From Daphnia carinata (taxonomy: Eukaryota > Arthropoda > Branchiopoda > Diplostraca > Daphniidae): DNA of 64,000 nucleotides. This document shows, in pieces, positions 34,171 to 44,929 of the stretch. Position 1 is the first letter of the stretch, and each line of letters starts with the position of its first letter. Both the position numbers and the translations under genes were made by a program. A model generated the notes under the pieces. The model worked only from the letters and a program-made list of their open reading frames with translations, ran no database searches and had not been told where the DNA came from. The stretch lies in the NCBI RefSeq assembly GCF_022539665.2, contig NC_081335.1, forward strand, positions 6,758,001 through 6,822,000. Reading direction: 5' to 3'.

Positions 34171-34225
34171 GGTGAAACTCCAAGAAACAAAACCATTTAT
34201 CTATAAGGTTGTTTCTTTAAGGTCC

Positions 34226-34555
34226 CTTAGTTGGGAGTACTACGGAGGTCCCTAGTTGGACGTCTGCAGGATGGCAAATCCGTACGTTCGGTGAACGTAC
34301 GTATTCGAACATCCGGGGAATGTCCGGATCACGGCAGCCAAAGGACGCAGGAAAATTTGTAATGGAAATAGCTTCCAATTAAAATAAAACCATAAATTCT
34401 TTGTAATAGAATTACATTTCATTTATTTTTACAAAATATAAATAATGAAACAAAAAATTACTCAAATTCTAAGCCCGGCGCGGTTTTGATGGCGTCAGCA
34501 CGGGAGGAAGCCATATGGAAGATTGTTCTGTAGCAGCCTTGAATTATACAAATAA
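34226..34555. other. Spacer between Akt and AIFM1 fragments
   Basis: No gene is seen. It holds a palindrome-like CCGTACGTTCGGTGAACGTACG-type segment (about 34,288-34,309) and AGGTCCCTTAGTTGGG-type repeats, and then the presumed 3' flank of the AIFM1 fragment. Confidence 0.45.
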
Positions 34556-35772
34556 AAATTAGTACAAAATTTAGATTTCCTCGGACAAAGTCAATGGTAC
34601 ATTTTCCGTTTCTGATCGAATACCCTCGCCAGTAGCTTCGACGACAGCTTTCGGGGTGCCTGCGGCCGTCGATTTGGCAAAAACGGCCATCGTTTCCAAT
34701 GACGATGGCTTCATAGCCAACATGACCCACATAGCACCGGGTTACCTGTAAGATATGCCAAGGATGTCCCATAGTCCGAAAGACATCCCTGACTAAAACA
34801 GGCCGTCTCAAAGATATCCGGTCAGGCCTACTTTGGTACAAAGACAGTTCTGTCCAAAAAAGGACGTCTCAAAGATATCTTGTCAGGACTTCCTTAGGTC
34901 AACGGAATAGGAAGACTAAAAAGTGACGTCTTAAAGACGTCAAGGCAGGCTTAATTAAGGACAAGACGATTCTAGAGCCAAAAAAAGATGTCTTAAGGAT
35001 GTCCCCGGAGAGACTAACTCGGGACCTAGGACTAAGATTAAAATAAGATATTCTTAAGACGTCCAAGATCAGACTATCTCAGGACAATTATTGAAGAGAT
35101 AAACGGGATCAGAAGAAGGTGTCGTTAAGACGTCTAGATAGGGCGAATTTTCTACAGCTTTATCAGTGAAGTTAAAGGCAAAATGCAGGTGTTTTCTAGA
35201 CGTCTTAAAATATCTTAAAGAAGTCTTTTAAATGTGCTCTACACGTCTGTTGGGTGTTTTTGAGATGCCTTGTAGACGCCTATACCCGAAAATTTAAGTC
35301 GCCTCTATCAGTCTATTTTTAAGGGGTATACACAGCGTAAAAAACATATCATCAGTTATTGCGCGAAAATGAACATAAAACAATCAAAATTAATTGTTTC
35401 TTTATTGTCGGACTTCTTTGAAAACGAAAGAAGACTTCCAACATTTCGAAGAAGAATTGTTGAAACCTGACGTCCGAAACGTGCAAAGTACAGCAAGCAA
35501 ATCGTGATGCTTTTTTACATGTCCCTATTTATTTACTTGATCCTGTATTGGCCGTATGGCCCCGCAATGTGTTGATGTACACTGCTAATTCAAGAATATA
35601 TTACTTGTCATGTGGACTCTTGTTACCATTTTAGGCCTCATATTTGCGTAAAGTTTTTGACGTCATATTCCATTTTTTATGACGTCTGTTAGATGTCTTT
35701 AACCATACTTTAGACGTCATTTTCTATGCATTTGGCCGTCATTTTCCATTCTCTGGGACGTCGTGATCCACA

Positions 35773-36561
35773 CCCTAGTAGCACGCGGTGCCGTTTCGCT
35801 ACCCGAAAGGTGCCGTACATACCGGAAAGGCATCCGCACCGATTTCAGGCACCAAAACGGCACCAAAATGGTACCCGTTTGCAGGAAGTAAGGCATCCTC
35901 AAGGCGGGTATGAAAAGGGTACCATTTCGGCACCCGAAACCTTCCGCAGATGACGGAGAGAGCCGACACGTTTAAGGCACGAAATCGGCATCAAAGCGGC
36001 ATCATTTAAATGTTGTGCTCATTAAAAATGGGATACGTTTATTAGGTTAGCTTGAGTTTTGGGGGTTGGTTTCAGCGCCTTAAAATTAAACTTGCGCTTA
36101 AAAAAAAAAAAGCTAGAAAAGTGGGAGTTAGGAAAATATATATTATTTAGCATAAGAAATGCTTAAAACAAGCATTAGTTATGATAGGACTTTAATCTTA
36201 AATAATTCATTTCCTTAAAAAAATTAACAAATCATACTTAAGTTTGAAAATAAAAAACGTTTAGCAAAATTGGTTTAATTGCTTTTGAGGGAACGAAAGT
36301 TTAACTTGATTTTGACTTCATCTTTAGGTTTTATAAATTCTGTTTTTGACCTGTTGTCGAAAAACTTAAGTATTAGATTATTATTAGTATATTAAGTATT
36401 TTTCTAGATTTCTATTTATATTGTTCGGAAATATCAGTTATAATATGAATAGAATGGTCCAGTGGAAAGAACATCCGACTGTGATGCGGGAGACCCGAGT
36501 TTGATCCCAACCACAGCCGTTTTAGCAACGGTGCCAAAACGATGCCGATGGGCTACTAGGG
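35773..36561. mobile_element. Nested TIR element with CCCTAGTAGC ends
   Basis: CCCTAGTAGC at 35,773 and GCTACTAGGG ending at 36,561 are perfect 10-bp inverted repeats. The inverted similarity continues inward with GGTGCCGTTT-like and AAACGATGCCG-like words. GGCACC/GGTGCC words are abundant near the left end. No clear duplication and no protein are visible. Confidence 0.65.
36452..36528 (+). other. tRNA-like sequence
   Basis: AATGGTCCAGTGGAAAGAAC fits an A box and D arm, and GAGTTTGATCCC fits a B box at normal spacing. The loop between reads CTGTGAT, which could hold a GTG (His) anticodon. There is no convincing acceptor stem, so a SINE head or tRNA relic is more likely than a gene. Confidence 0.5.
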
Positions 36562-38639
36562 TAACTACGGAAGTCTTAAAGGCAACTATAAGATATATTT
36601 GAGAATTCGCCTATGAAAAACAACATCGTCATGAACGTCTTTCATGCATCAAAATGAAAACTTAAATTTGTCCGCAGATTGTCTAGAAAGTTATCTTAAA
36701 GATACTACTAGTCCCGGACATTTGGACGAAAGGAAGGGGTCTTAAATATTACCTAAAGAGCTCCTCGGGATCTCCTCACTCGGGACGATCGGACATCCTC
36801 GGGATGTTTTAACGACAGCCCGGTGCTATGTGGGGAGGTCCCAAGTCTGACCAAAACATGGAATGGTGCCAGTAGGGTTTGCCAGCGCCGGTCATGTTTT
36901 CTCCCGCTAAACGACCAGACAAGATAGCTTGATCATGATGTTCAACACGATGACGACCCAGTTTGATATCGTAAAAGCAGGCAGCATCACCAGCCTAAAA
37001 TTTCCATAAACAAAGCCCGTTTCAATTTTGTGCAACTCACATTTTAGAAGAACTTGTGTTTGCAATAGCTTCATATACTATCTAGCAACAACATTATGGA
37101 AATCAATATTGGAAAATGTTTAATCATAAATTATAACCATAATAACGTTACGTAAATAGACATGCCTACCACCCAGACGTTAGAACGGGCTTCAAGTTCA
37201 GCATCGACTCTGTAACCGCCGAAATTGGGGTCAATTTCCAAACCAGAGGCGATAGCCAAATCCGTGTTAGCATCCAGACCGACAGCAACAACAACATGGT
37301 CTGTTTTAAACTAACGAAAACAATTGAGAAAAATGTCAAATTACACTTTAAACAAGACTACTATGCAGCTAGGGATACCTTTTGTCCATCCTGCAAGGTC
37401 AAAACGACATAATCATCTTCCATGGTTGCTCCCTGAACGTGCGTCTTGGGTAAAACCTGAACACCTTCACCCATCACCTTCTCGGTCGTCCATCGGCTCA
37501 AATATTTCGGGAGAACTTTGCCCATGTTACCGTCTTCAGGAAAGACTTGAAGTACTTCCAGTCCACTTGTTTTGGCTACATAAAAACAAAATAACTGGTT
37601 CCATTACATCATTTCTCAACAGTTCAAACTGAAGGGCGATAATGTTAGCTATTAATTCTCTCAGATACTATCTAGCAGGAAAATAATCACAACTGTTCAA
37701 CATTCCATAAGGTTGTAATCACAGAGATGTGTAATCTAAAGTGAATAATTTTTATGTATCTTTTACCTCTTCTTGCAAGAGCGCAGGGAAGTTCACTGCC
37801 GAGGAATCCACCACCGATGATCGTGTTGGATTTGACTTGGCGAGAGATGGATTCGAGTCGCCTGAAGTCATCAATATTGCGGAATAGTGTTACGTACACC
37901 TGGACATTTTCCGGGGCACTGCTCAGCGATGGCAACGATTTCGGTTTGCCACCTAAGACGATAATAAATTAATGTAGTTAATAGTTGAAAATGTGTCTAA
38001 GTGAAATGATAATTAAACAATGGCTCTCAGATACTATCTAGCAGGAAGATTATCAAAGTTTTTCAACATTCCAATAAGTTATAATCGTCGAGTACTTTAA
38101 ATTTTAGATAAATACGAAAGAAATTCACCTGTGGCAATAAGGCACTTGTCGTAGGTGATGGTATGGCTGTCATCTAACTCAGCTTTGCGACCAACAATGT
38201 CCAGTTTAACTACATGATGTCCTCACACAACTGAAACGCCACCAATTTCTTTGGCAACCAATTCCACGGGACTGCAGTAGAATTTATCCTGTTCGCAGAA
38301 CAAACTGGATCCAAAAATAAGTCACATTCGTTAAAATAACGCAATACAAAATTATAACTTTAGACAATCACCTTCACTCTTTTCCGTTCCACTGCTTAAA
38401 CTTTAGTTTGTTTGACACTTCGGGATCGTCACTGAACCACAGTTCTTTCGATAGTGGTGGCCTCATGTAAGGCAAGTGGTTTTCTTCACCAATGACTAAG
38501 ACCTAGAACGAATGATTCAATTAAAAATGGCGAGATAAAATGAATTACTTTTCTACCTTTGCTTTAGGGTCACGGGATTTTATGGCACGGAAGGCGGCAA
38601 ATGAAGAAGTACCGGCTCAGGTTAGTCAAACATAATTGA

Positions 38640-38930
38640 AAACATTACTTACCGAATATAAGGGACTATAAAAAAAAAAGGAAAGTCAGAGCAAGCAATC
38701 AGACACAATGGACAACTAATAGCGTCGGTTGTAAAGGCGGGAAAATAAGTTAACTTGCAGCGTTGCGCAATTTACAATCATAAAAATAAACATTTTTTAC
38801 TGAACAAATCAGCTGCAGTATCTGGCAATGTTGTTATGTTTACATTTTCATGACAACATAGCGTCTGCTAGGCCGGCTCTGCTTTCTACAAAGGCTTTGT
38901 TGTGTTGTTTTTGTTTCATCATATTCTGAT
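38640..38930. other. No recognised feature
   Basis: Spacer between the AIFM1 fragment and the plus-strand exons that follow. No terminal repeat or coding is identified. Confidence 0.35.
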
Positions 38931-38939
38931 TGCAGGTTA

Positions 38940-39485
38940 TTAGTGACAAATGCGAAGCTTATTAGCCGTTGGGAGCTCTGCGTACTCGTTAAGTTATCTA
39001 AAATGTCTGAGATTCGCAAAAAAAAACATATTGTGGGAGAAAGACAAACTCGTAGAAGAGTGATTGTCAATATCCCCCATATCAAGAGAGAAGAATCATT
39101 GTTGATAATTCTTCCACATTGCTAATACTAATCTACTTTTCTACAGTAAAGCACAATGATAAGCCTCCGCTTTGTTGTCCTCAAGTAAAAAAAGGTAATT
39201 TGTAAAAACTTTAAAACATGAAACATAACTAGATGATTGTTTATGCAGGTGGCCAAACTAAACGCAACCCATTCACTGATTGCAACATCCAAGCTCGCCA
39301 ACCTCTCATTTTGAAAGCTAATAATGGTAGTTTTAATTACAGTTGTCCCTGGAAATTTATGAATTCATATTCTTCATATCTGCAGATGTACCTCCTATTT
39401 CAGCAAGACAACGTGACAAACAGTCCATGAAAGGGGTTGACTGTTGTAACGAACTCACTAATGTGTTGGTAGACCAAGGTAATAA
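38940..39485 (+). pseudogene. Unrecognised spliced gene fragment in element 2
   Basis: Open stretches end at plausible GT donors and start at plausible AG acceptors. One is 38,943-39,125, basic with SEIRKKKHIVGERQTRRRV. Another is about 39,248-39,325 (GGQTKRNPFTDCNIQARQPL), after a TTTATGCAG acceptor. A third is about 39,386-39,478 (DVPPISARQRDKQSMKG), after a CTGCAG acceptor and ending at GGTAATAAG. I do not recognise the product. It lies directly upstream of the SURF6 fragment on the same strand, so it could be 5' exons of that gene or another captured piece. Confidence 0.3.
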
Positions 39486-39774
39486 GAATTGAGGTTCATA
39501 GTTTGTAATTTTAATATATTTATTAGCCTTTTTTCCGGTGTTCTCAGTCAATCACAGTGTCAGTGTTTTAACACTGACCCAGAATGGTGAATAATTTCCA
39601 TAATGATCTTTTGTTTACTGTATTCTAAAAAACATTTTATTTTCAGTGCCAAGCAATACAAGTTTGCCGTTTGATTCTTTACCGCGCGTTGTTGTACTTC
39701 CTTAATTATCAACACTAACTGATTTTGACTATTAAACTGAAACCCACTTTAAATCCAAACGCGGCAATGATTAA

Positions 39775-40185
39775 CATAAAAAAGTAAAAGAAAAATTGAT
39801 ATTCTTGGAAGGCAAAGGTGAAGCTGATAAGGCAAGAAGCATTGAAGAGAAACAGCCATGGGAAGGTGCTCGGCAAAGAGCTGAAGGTGTTAAGGTAAAC
39901 TTTAAATTAAACAAAAAAAATTCTTAGATCTTCAAATATTTTATTACTTTACTGTATCACAATAGGTAAAACAATACTAAGAGCAATAGGTGCAAAAGAC
40001 AATGTGGAATTACTTGCCAAACTAATTAAGAAACAGGATAAAATCAAAATCACAAAGGAAAAAAAAGTGGTTTGAAGTTTGAACGCATCGAAGAACAGGA
40101 ATAGAGAAAGGAAGACCAACAGAAAAGGGATAAATCAACATCAAGAAAACGGAAAATGAAAAGAAAGCATAAACTGAAATAAACT
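39775..40185 (+). pseudogene. SURF6-like gene fragment captured in element 2
   Basis: Plus-strand exon 39,775-39,895 gives KEKLIFLEGKGEADKARSI and then WEGARQRAEGVKV, the conserved core of SURF6, up to a GT donor (GTAAAC). The next exon, about 39,968-40,185, has DNVELLAKLIKKQDKIK, followed after a frame break by a Lys/Arg/Glu-rich tail, as expected for the SURF6 C-terminus. It is the counterpart of the minus-strand copy at 26,600-27,000 in element 1 and better conserved at the core motif. Upstream exons with the FNSEG motif are not seen here. Stops and a frameshift mark it as a relic. Confidence 0.68.
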
Positions 40186-40189
40186 AGCG

Positions 40190-40735
40190 AAAAAAGAGCC
40201 AAATTATCGTATGAATGGCCGAAATTGACTCATAGATGAGCTGACTCGTGTTCTATTATTTACAAGCCGTGCCATGATAGTTTTGGATAACAATGCACCT
40301 GCATGCCCTCCATGATCGTTGAAAATTTTAAAAACATCTTGGATTCATTTTAAAAGGTTTAGTGACTTTGGTAATCACTGACGCACATAAAAAAGGTCTT
40401 GCCTGGTCGAAAATAATTAAAATGGATTTGTCATTATTAGTAGCTTTGTGAGGTTATTGTTCCTCTTCCGCTTTAACAGAAGCCACGCCATAACTATTGC
40501 AATTTTCCTCATAGATGTCCCTACACAAGTTGGACATTTCAGTTTTGCTTATTACATTTAATGCTTTGGTGTAAAGCGCTCCTACCCTATATAACAGACA
40601 GCTTTCACCGCCTGGCATTGTTACAGAAGTAGGGTTTGATTTTAATATAATTATTGGAATCTTTGTAACTGTGAAAAGAATTGAAAATGTATTGAAGAAA
40701 TAAATGGTATTTGAATCAAGAGTGAATTATAGTAG
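40190..40735. other. Element 2 interior, no gene recognised
   Basis: Sequence downstream of the SURF6 relic, probably its captured 3' flank. Position about 40,205-40,230 (TCGTATGAAT, TGACTCATAGATGAGCTGA) resembles 26,560-26,600 in reverse complement in element 1, so the captured segment extends beyond the coding part in both. Confidence 0.45.
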
Positions 40736-40799
40736 TCCTTTGTCTTGTCCTTGCTTCAGACGATATTTAGTTGTAGGTTGTAATATTGTTCCCATAAAC

Positions 40800-41185
40800 A
40801 TCGCCGATCCGATCTTCGATCAAAAAATGATCGCCGATCCGATCTTTTGGGAAAGATCGGAGATCGGATCGGCGATCCCAAAAAAATGATTGCGATCCGA
40901 TCTTTTTGAGCGATCAAACTTTTCGTCATCTAGCTGTCGATTTTGCAGCCACATGGTACTCTTTCACTAATATTTTTGCGAATGCCAATTGAGGGATGCT
41001 GTTTAGTGTTCACCCTCAATGGCCGTCAGTGACTGTCGCTGTGACAGCCAATGCTAAATTCGATAAATAGTGTAAACTTTGAGCGCTAGATGTCGTACAA
41101 AAAGATCGGTAAAAATGATCGCCCGATCCGATCAAACTCAAAAGATCGGATCGGAGATCGAGATCGGAAAATTGATCGGCGCGGC
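40800..41185. mobile_element. GATC-rich palindromic insertion
   Basis: The left end CGCCGATCCGATCTTCGATC and the right end reading GATCGGAAAATTGATCGGCG outward form imperfect inverted repeats. Each is followed inward by further CCGATC/GATCGG words. It interrupts the inner arm of element 2, which is continuous in element 1 at this point (ATTCCTATAAACATATTC). No coding is seen. The exact ends and duplication are not resolved. Confidence 0.55.
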
Positions 41186-41474
41186 AAGTCTAAGATAGAG
41201 CATGTAATCGTGCAAAAAAATTACAAATATGAATTCAAACAAAAAAGTTCTAATGGAATGATTAGACGAGCAATTGATAACGTTGTTTGCAGTGCGAAAA
41301 ACTGCATAACCCGTCGGTTCTTCTTTTCTAACAGCAGACACTTGGGCTATCTATGACGGAGAAATAGGACCAATACCAAGGAGAAATAGGACCCTTGTGA
41401 TGGAGAAATAGGACCCTTCAAAAAATGTTTGAACATTGGGTCCTAAATCTCCGGGTCCTATTTCTCCGGCAATC

Positions 41475-41665
41475 GGGACAGCACATGAGATACTAAATAA
41501 CGTTTTCATTTTCTGTTATATTATGTTAACGGGCCAAGTCGTGAGAACGTTTCATTGTTAATTCGAAGGTCGATGGTTTAATAACAATTGAATAGACAAA
41601 AGAATTGTTTGTACATCTTTCTTGATTTTTTCACATTTTGTGCGATACTGTTAAATCTCCAGGTT
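41475..41665. repeat. Satellite continuation, partial monomer
   Basis: GGGACAGCACATGAGATACT, GGCCAAGTCGTGAGAACG and TCACATTTTGTGCGATACT follow the order of the satellite monomers at 31,120-31,320. The array is cut on the left by element 2 and fades near 41,665. Confidence 0.72.
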
Positions 41666-41776
41666 GCAGAAAAAATAAAAATGGAAAACTCATGTAGGAA
41701 TTTTTTCTTCATCAGTATACTGCCGTATGGTAGTTTCGTAGCATTTGCCAAATAACTATTTACTTTTAACTGCTAT

Positions 41777-41852
41777 CTGGGATTGAACTACAGCCATTAC
41801 TATCGTGAAGCGTATGCTTTACCTCTGAGCTATCAAATTTCTTTGGGCAAAT
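41777..41852 (-). other. tRNA-like sequence
   Basis: On the minus strand TAGCTCAGAGGTAAAGC is a good A box and D arm, and GTAGTTCAATCCC a good B box and T loop. The anticodon region reads CTTCACGATAG. The acceptor stem is not clearly paired, so it is a relic or SINE head. Confidence 0.5.
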
Positions 41853-41999
41853 TTGCTATTTATAAATACTATTTAAATTAAGCCCCAAAATGCAGACAAA
41901 AATATTAATTTTTGAGATTTAATTAAACATGATAGACAGACATATTCCACCGTATCTAAATACATCGAATGTATTAATTAAACACAAGAATTAGATTTC

Positions 42000-42064
42000 A
42001 GGTGCTGAGGACTAAACCTCAGACCTTCGTCTCACCATCCAGGCATTCATCCACTGTGCTAACT
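42000..42064 (-). other. tRNA-like sequence
   Basis: On the minus strand GTTAGCACAGTGGATGAATGC resembles an A box, and GAGGTTTAGTCCTC a B-box and T-loop with a short paired stem. More worn than the one at 41,777. Confidence 0.4.
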
Positions 42065-43817
42065 CGTAAATTATAAAAAGAAAATTCCCGCCCTCCTATG
42101 CCCTTCAAAAAGTGTATCCGGAATTAGCGCTTTCGCTTAAAGCACAATCAAATGAAGCTATGACGAGAACAATAAAACAGTTTTTTTTATTTTTAATTAA
42201 AACTAATTACTTATTTATAATTTCTATTACGACAAGTAAAAGAAATGAGAAGCGAAGAAAACCGCGGGAAAATTTCTGGAAAAAAACTACAAATAAACTT
42301 GTGTCCCAATAAGGGACAACAGTTTCCGAAAAATTTCTCGTTTAGTACCTGGTAAGATGAAAAAAATACGAAATTTTCTTTAAAAACATAAAAAGTTTAT
42401 TTCTTTGAAGTTACGGAAAAAAAGTGAAACGACGTAAATAATTTTTTTTAAAGCTGCGGAATGAAGCCAGATTAGATTCTAAGTCCAGAAACTATTTTTG
42501 CGTTATTTCTGTGAAATAATTCAAAAACGGATAGATATCCTACATCAGTCAATTTATTTTGGAATTCTGCGTTGATTGATGTAAGAATATTGAAAAAAGT
42601 TTTGTTTTGTTTTTTGAAAATATTTTTGCCCTAAAATAGCGTCGGCTGTCCCAAACTAGCAGGAATGGGGTTTTCCTCTGATTTTTAACATTGGAATAAA
42701 ACTAGCATTTATTGGGAAAGACTTGTACTTACTTCGTAAAACTTAACAGACTTGCATTTACTGTGTAGAACTTAATTTTCTCTCCTGTTTGATAATTAGT
42801 TATGCTGCAAAACGTCCAGATGCCAACACTTAGGCCCTCGAGGGTTTCGTATCCTGGTTAGCTTTGAGGTAGTTAGTATCTCTGTTTTCCTAACCCCCTG
42901 TTTTTTGGGATGGATGTGACGAGGGGAGACAGTAGATAGTACGAGACGCGATCGAAAGACGAAAGTTGAACGTTAATAGGCAACACCAGAAATTTAAACA
43001 TGCCCGTTGTTCCGCGTTCATTTTCAAGACTTTCCGCAAAATTTGGTGGCAACGGCGAGATCACAACTGAAGGCAACAATTCCAGTGTACTGTCTCGTGA
43101 GGTCGCGTTTTTTTTTACCGCTCTACGAACGCGTTACGAGGCCACATCGGTGGTTTCTTGAGTCTTACGAGTTGTCCGTCGAAAGTCAACGTGGAAATCG
43201 TTCGGTGTCAGTCTTGAAAGTTTCTGGGGATTCGTTATACCCAATTTATCTGGCTTGCTGCGTAATCGACCCACGCACTGTGGTGAGCACGCGGTTTCCC
43301 TTGTTTTAGCCGTGTAGCACTGTCTTGGGAAGATACACCTTGCCTTGCGTGATGTCCTCAGTCGAATCACCTCAAATCTACGCCGTCCGATACCAAATTG
43401 ATCCCTGGATCTGCGGAAACGAACAAACGAACGAAAAAAGAAGCTGTTTTGAACATATGTCATTTTAGTTCCGGCTTGTTGGGGTGCGAATGAGCCGTTT
43501 TCACTGCTCTGCGGAGTAGGGTTTCGTACTAGGTGTGTGTGTGTAAAGGGATATAAACAGTGTGATGAAAGTTGTTTATGCTTCCCTGAACGTTGTGCGA
43601 GTAGAAGACATGAGGAATTCTTTAACGCCGGGAGTGGGTGAGTGGCTCGTGAATACTTTCTAAAGGACAAATTTCGGTAAGGAATGCGTTAAATGAAGCG
43701 GATGGCCTGTCATGACTATACCCATTTCAGCACGACAGAGCACTCGGATTAGGTATGGGATCAACTCGGCATCGGTAAGAGGGATAGCTCGTTGCCACTG
43801 GCTTCTCGTTAGTTGTA
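42065..43817. other. No recognised gene; GC-richer after 42,800
   Basis: AT-rich to about 42,650. It then contains GTGTCCCAATAAGGGAC-like (42,301) and GCTGTCCCAAACTAGC (42,649) words. From 42,830 to 43,700 base composition rises, with long overlapping frames on both strands (for example 43,670-43,134 minus) but no family motif. It could be an LTR or 5' region of a retroelement, but no second copy is in the window. Confidence 0.4.
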
Positions 43818-44468
43818 CAGTAGCGGTCCACAAAGTGGGAGGCCCGGAAAGTGGGAATTCTTGCAAAGTGGGAAGGTGCGGCGCTTGCACAGAAATGAAA
43901 TCTCGGGGTCTGACTAAAGTAGCTAAAGCGCGGTAACGTTTAAAACTCCGCAATATTGGAAACAATTTCTGATGTTTCATGCTGCTGGAGCTCTTTTAGA
44001 TAGCTTAGCAAATATAACAATTTTTCTGTAAAATATGTTTCTAAAAATAGATGAAATATTTTGGCGAAAATCGCCATATTTCACAAACAAAGTCACTTTG
44101 CTTTAGTTTTTGCGCCTAGCCACTTTTTGCTCATTCCTAGTGTTGTGAAAAAATGTCAAAAAGCGTGCAAAAAACAGGGGATGTGATGCTTTTAGATACT
44201 GAAAATTTTATCAACGTATTTCGTTAGGTGAGCAACTAAGAGTCATGGAGCAGATTGAGAATGAAGCTGATGTCAATGTAATCTATTAAAGTGGTTCAGC
44301 AACTCCCATCTTGGGAGACGCCGGATATTTTAATAGCCCTTGCTGAGCCAAGCCGGGTTGCCTAATCTCATCTATATATTCATATGGGGACCCGCAAAGT
44401 GGGACAAACCTGCAAAGTGGGAAGGTTATCCCCTTGCACGGCATGACCCACTATGTAGACCGCTGCTG
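43818..44468. mobile_element. 651-bp MITE with CAGTAGCGGTCCAC ends and TA duplication
   Basis: The left end CAGTAGCGGTCCACAAAGTGGG-like segment (43,818 on) is matched by CATAGTGGG-type and CTGCTGCGG-type sequence in inverted orientation at 44,440-44,468. TA lies at 43,816-43,817 and 44,469-44,470. GCAAAGTGGGA words are repeated near both ends. There is no transposase. Its terminal 14 bases follow the same pattern as the MITE at 11,608, so both belong to one Tc1/mariner-type family group. Confidence 0.82.
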
Positions 44469-44699
44469 TACCCGAACTAACAAACTCATGCACGTGAAAA
44501 CAACGAATGTGCCAAGATATACTTTTAAAACCACCAAAAATAATACTAATAATAATAATAATCACACCACAAAAAGACAAAGAATATCAACAACCAAGAA
44601 AGTCCCAACGATATGGGGGAGCGAAAACAAACAACCCGCAAAATAGAAAAGAGAAAAGAGAGGAAAAAAAAAAATTCTAAATACGTAAGGTGAAGCAAA
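44469..44699. other. AT-rich spacer before the decayed Gypsy
   Basis: It holds an AAT repeat (44,543-44,560) and A/G-rich tracts. The 3' LTR of the decayed minus-strand Gypsy would be expected near here but cannot be identified without its partner. Confidence 0.4.
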
Positions 44700-44929
44700 G
44701 TTACGCCTACCAACTACGAGCAAGACGAGCCGTGTTCAGTGTCGTTCGTAGTCGCTGGCCAAGCGGGTGGACGACTCTGCCTCCCGGATATGTTTTCCAT
44801 AACCTCTCCCGGCTGGTCTTGTGGTGCATCTTCTGCAGTTCGGTCGACAGCCTCCAGCGGTAAATCTTCATGCGACTCCTGCAATTTATCTTCCGTCTCC
44901 TCGCCACTCGCATTATAATCTTCTTCACG

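Larger units (their letters stand above)
34726..36834. mobile_element. 2,109-bp TIR element in the last AIFM1 exon, 2-bp duplication
   Basis: The left end CCCACATAGCACCGGG and the matching CCGGTGCTATGTGGG at the right frame the element. GA stands on both sides (34,724-34,725; 36,835-36,836). Removing it with one GA restores the AIFM1 reading frame across the junction. Subterminal regions are filled with TCTTAAAGACGTC-like and GGATGTCC words (34,745-35,300 and 36,670-36,810). No transposase is seen. It contains a smaller TIR element. Confidence 0.82.
34565..38625 (-). pseudogene. AIFM1: AIFM1 (apoptosis-inducing factor) gene fragment captured in element 2
   Basis: AIFM1 is a mitochondrial FAD oxidoreductase needed for respiratory chain assembly and, when released, for cell death. 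Minus-strand exons with GT-AG borders lie at 38,625-38,557 (SFAAFRAIKSRDPKAK), 38,502-38,371 ([17 protein letters not shown]), about 38,310-38,132 (ITYDKCLIATG), 37,952-37,768 (NTIIGGGFLGSEL), about 37,578-37,375 (GKVLPKYLSRWT), about 37,312-37,168 ([16 protein letters not shown]) and about 36,987-36,837 ([19 protein letters not shown]). The last exon continues beyond an inserted element at 34,725-34,565 (GIRSETENVPLTLSEE). The mitochondrial targeting region and first FAD motif are absent. Stops (for example TGA at 38,225-38,223) and a small shift near 34,690 disable it. Confidence 0.93.
32586..41474. mobile_element. Long-TIR, Mutator-like element 2 carrying Akt, AIFM1 and SURF6 fragments
   Basis: The ends are inverted repeats of GCCGGAGAAATAGGACC, repeated three to four times (32,593-32,730 and 41,356-41,474). 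The right terminus CTCCGGCAATC parallels CTCCGCCAATC of element 1. Deeper in, 33,180-33,415 and 40,735-40,800 are inverted copies of the inner arm of element 1. Read in reverse, the cargo order (SURF6, then Akt kinase facing the other arm) is the same as in element 1, with AIFM1 in between. No duplication is visible: the left flank is a PHD gene piece, while the right flank is satellite. One side may have been rearranged. Confidence 0.72.

Noticed and set aside
34565-38625. Active host AIFM1 gene
   Set aside because: In-frame stops, a 2.1-kb insertion in the last exon, missing 5' exons and location between inverted arms show a captured, dead fragment.
43134-43670. Minus-strand open frame of 178 codons
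   Set aside because: It overlaps equally open plus-strand frames in a GC-richer stretch, is rich in Arg, Ser and Thr without domain motifs, and has no splice or promoter context. Probably chance openness.
44380-44646. Short frames around the AAT repeat
   Set aside because: They are derived from a trinucleotide repeat and MITE end sequence, with no coding signal.
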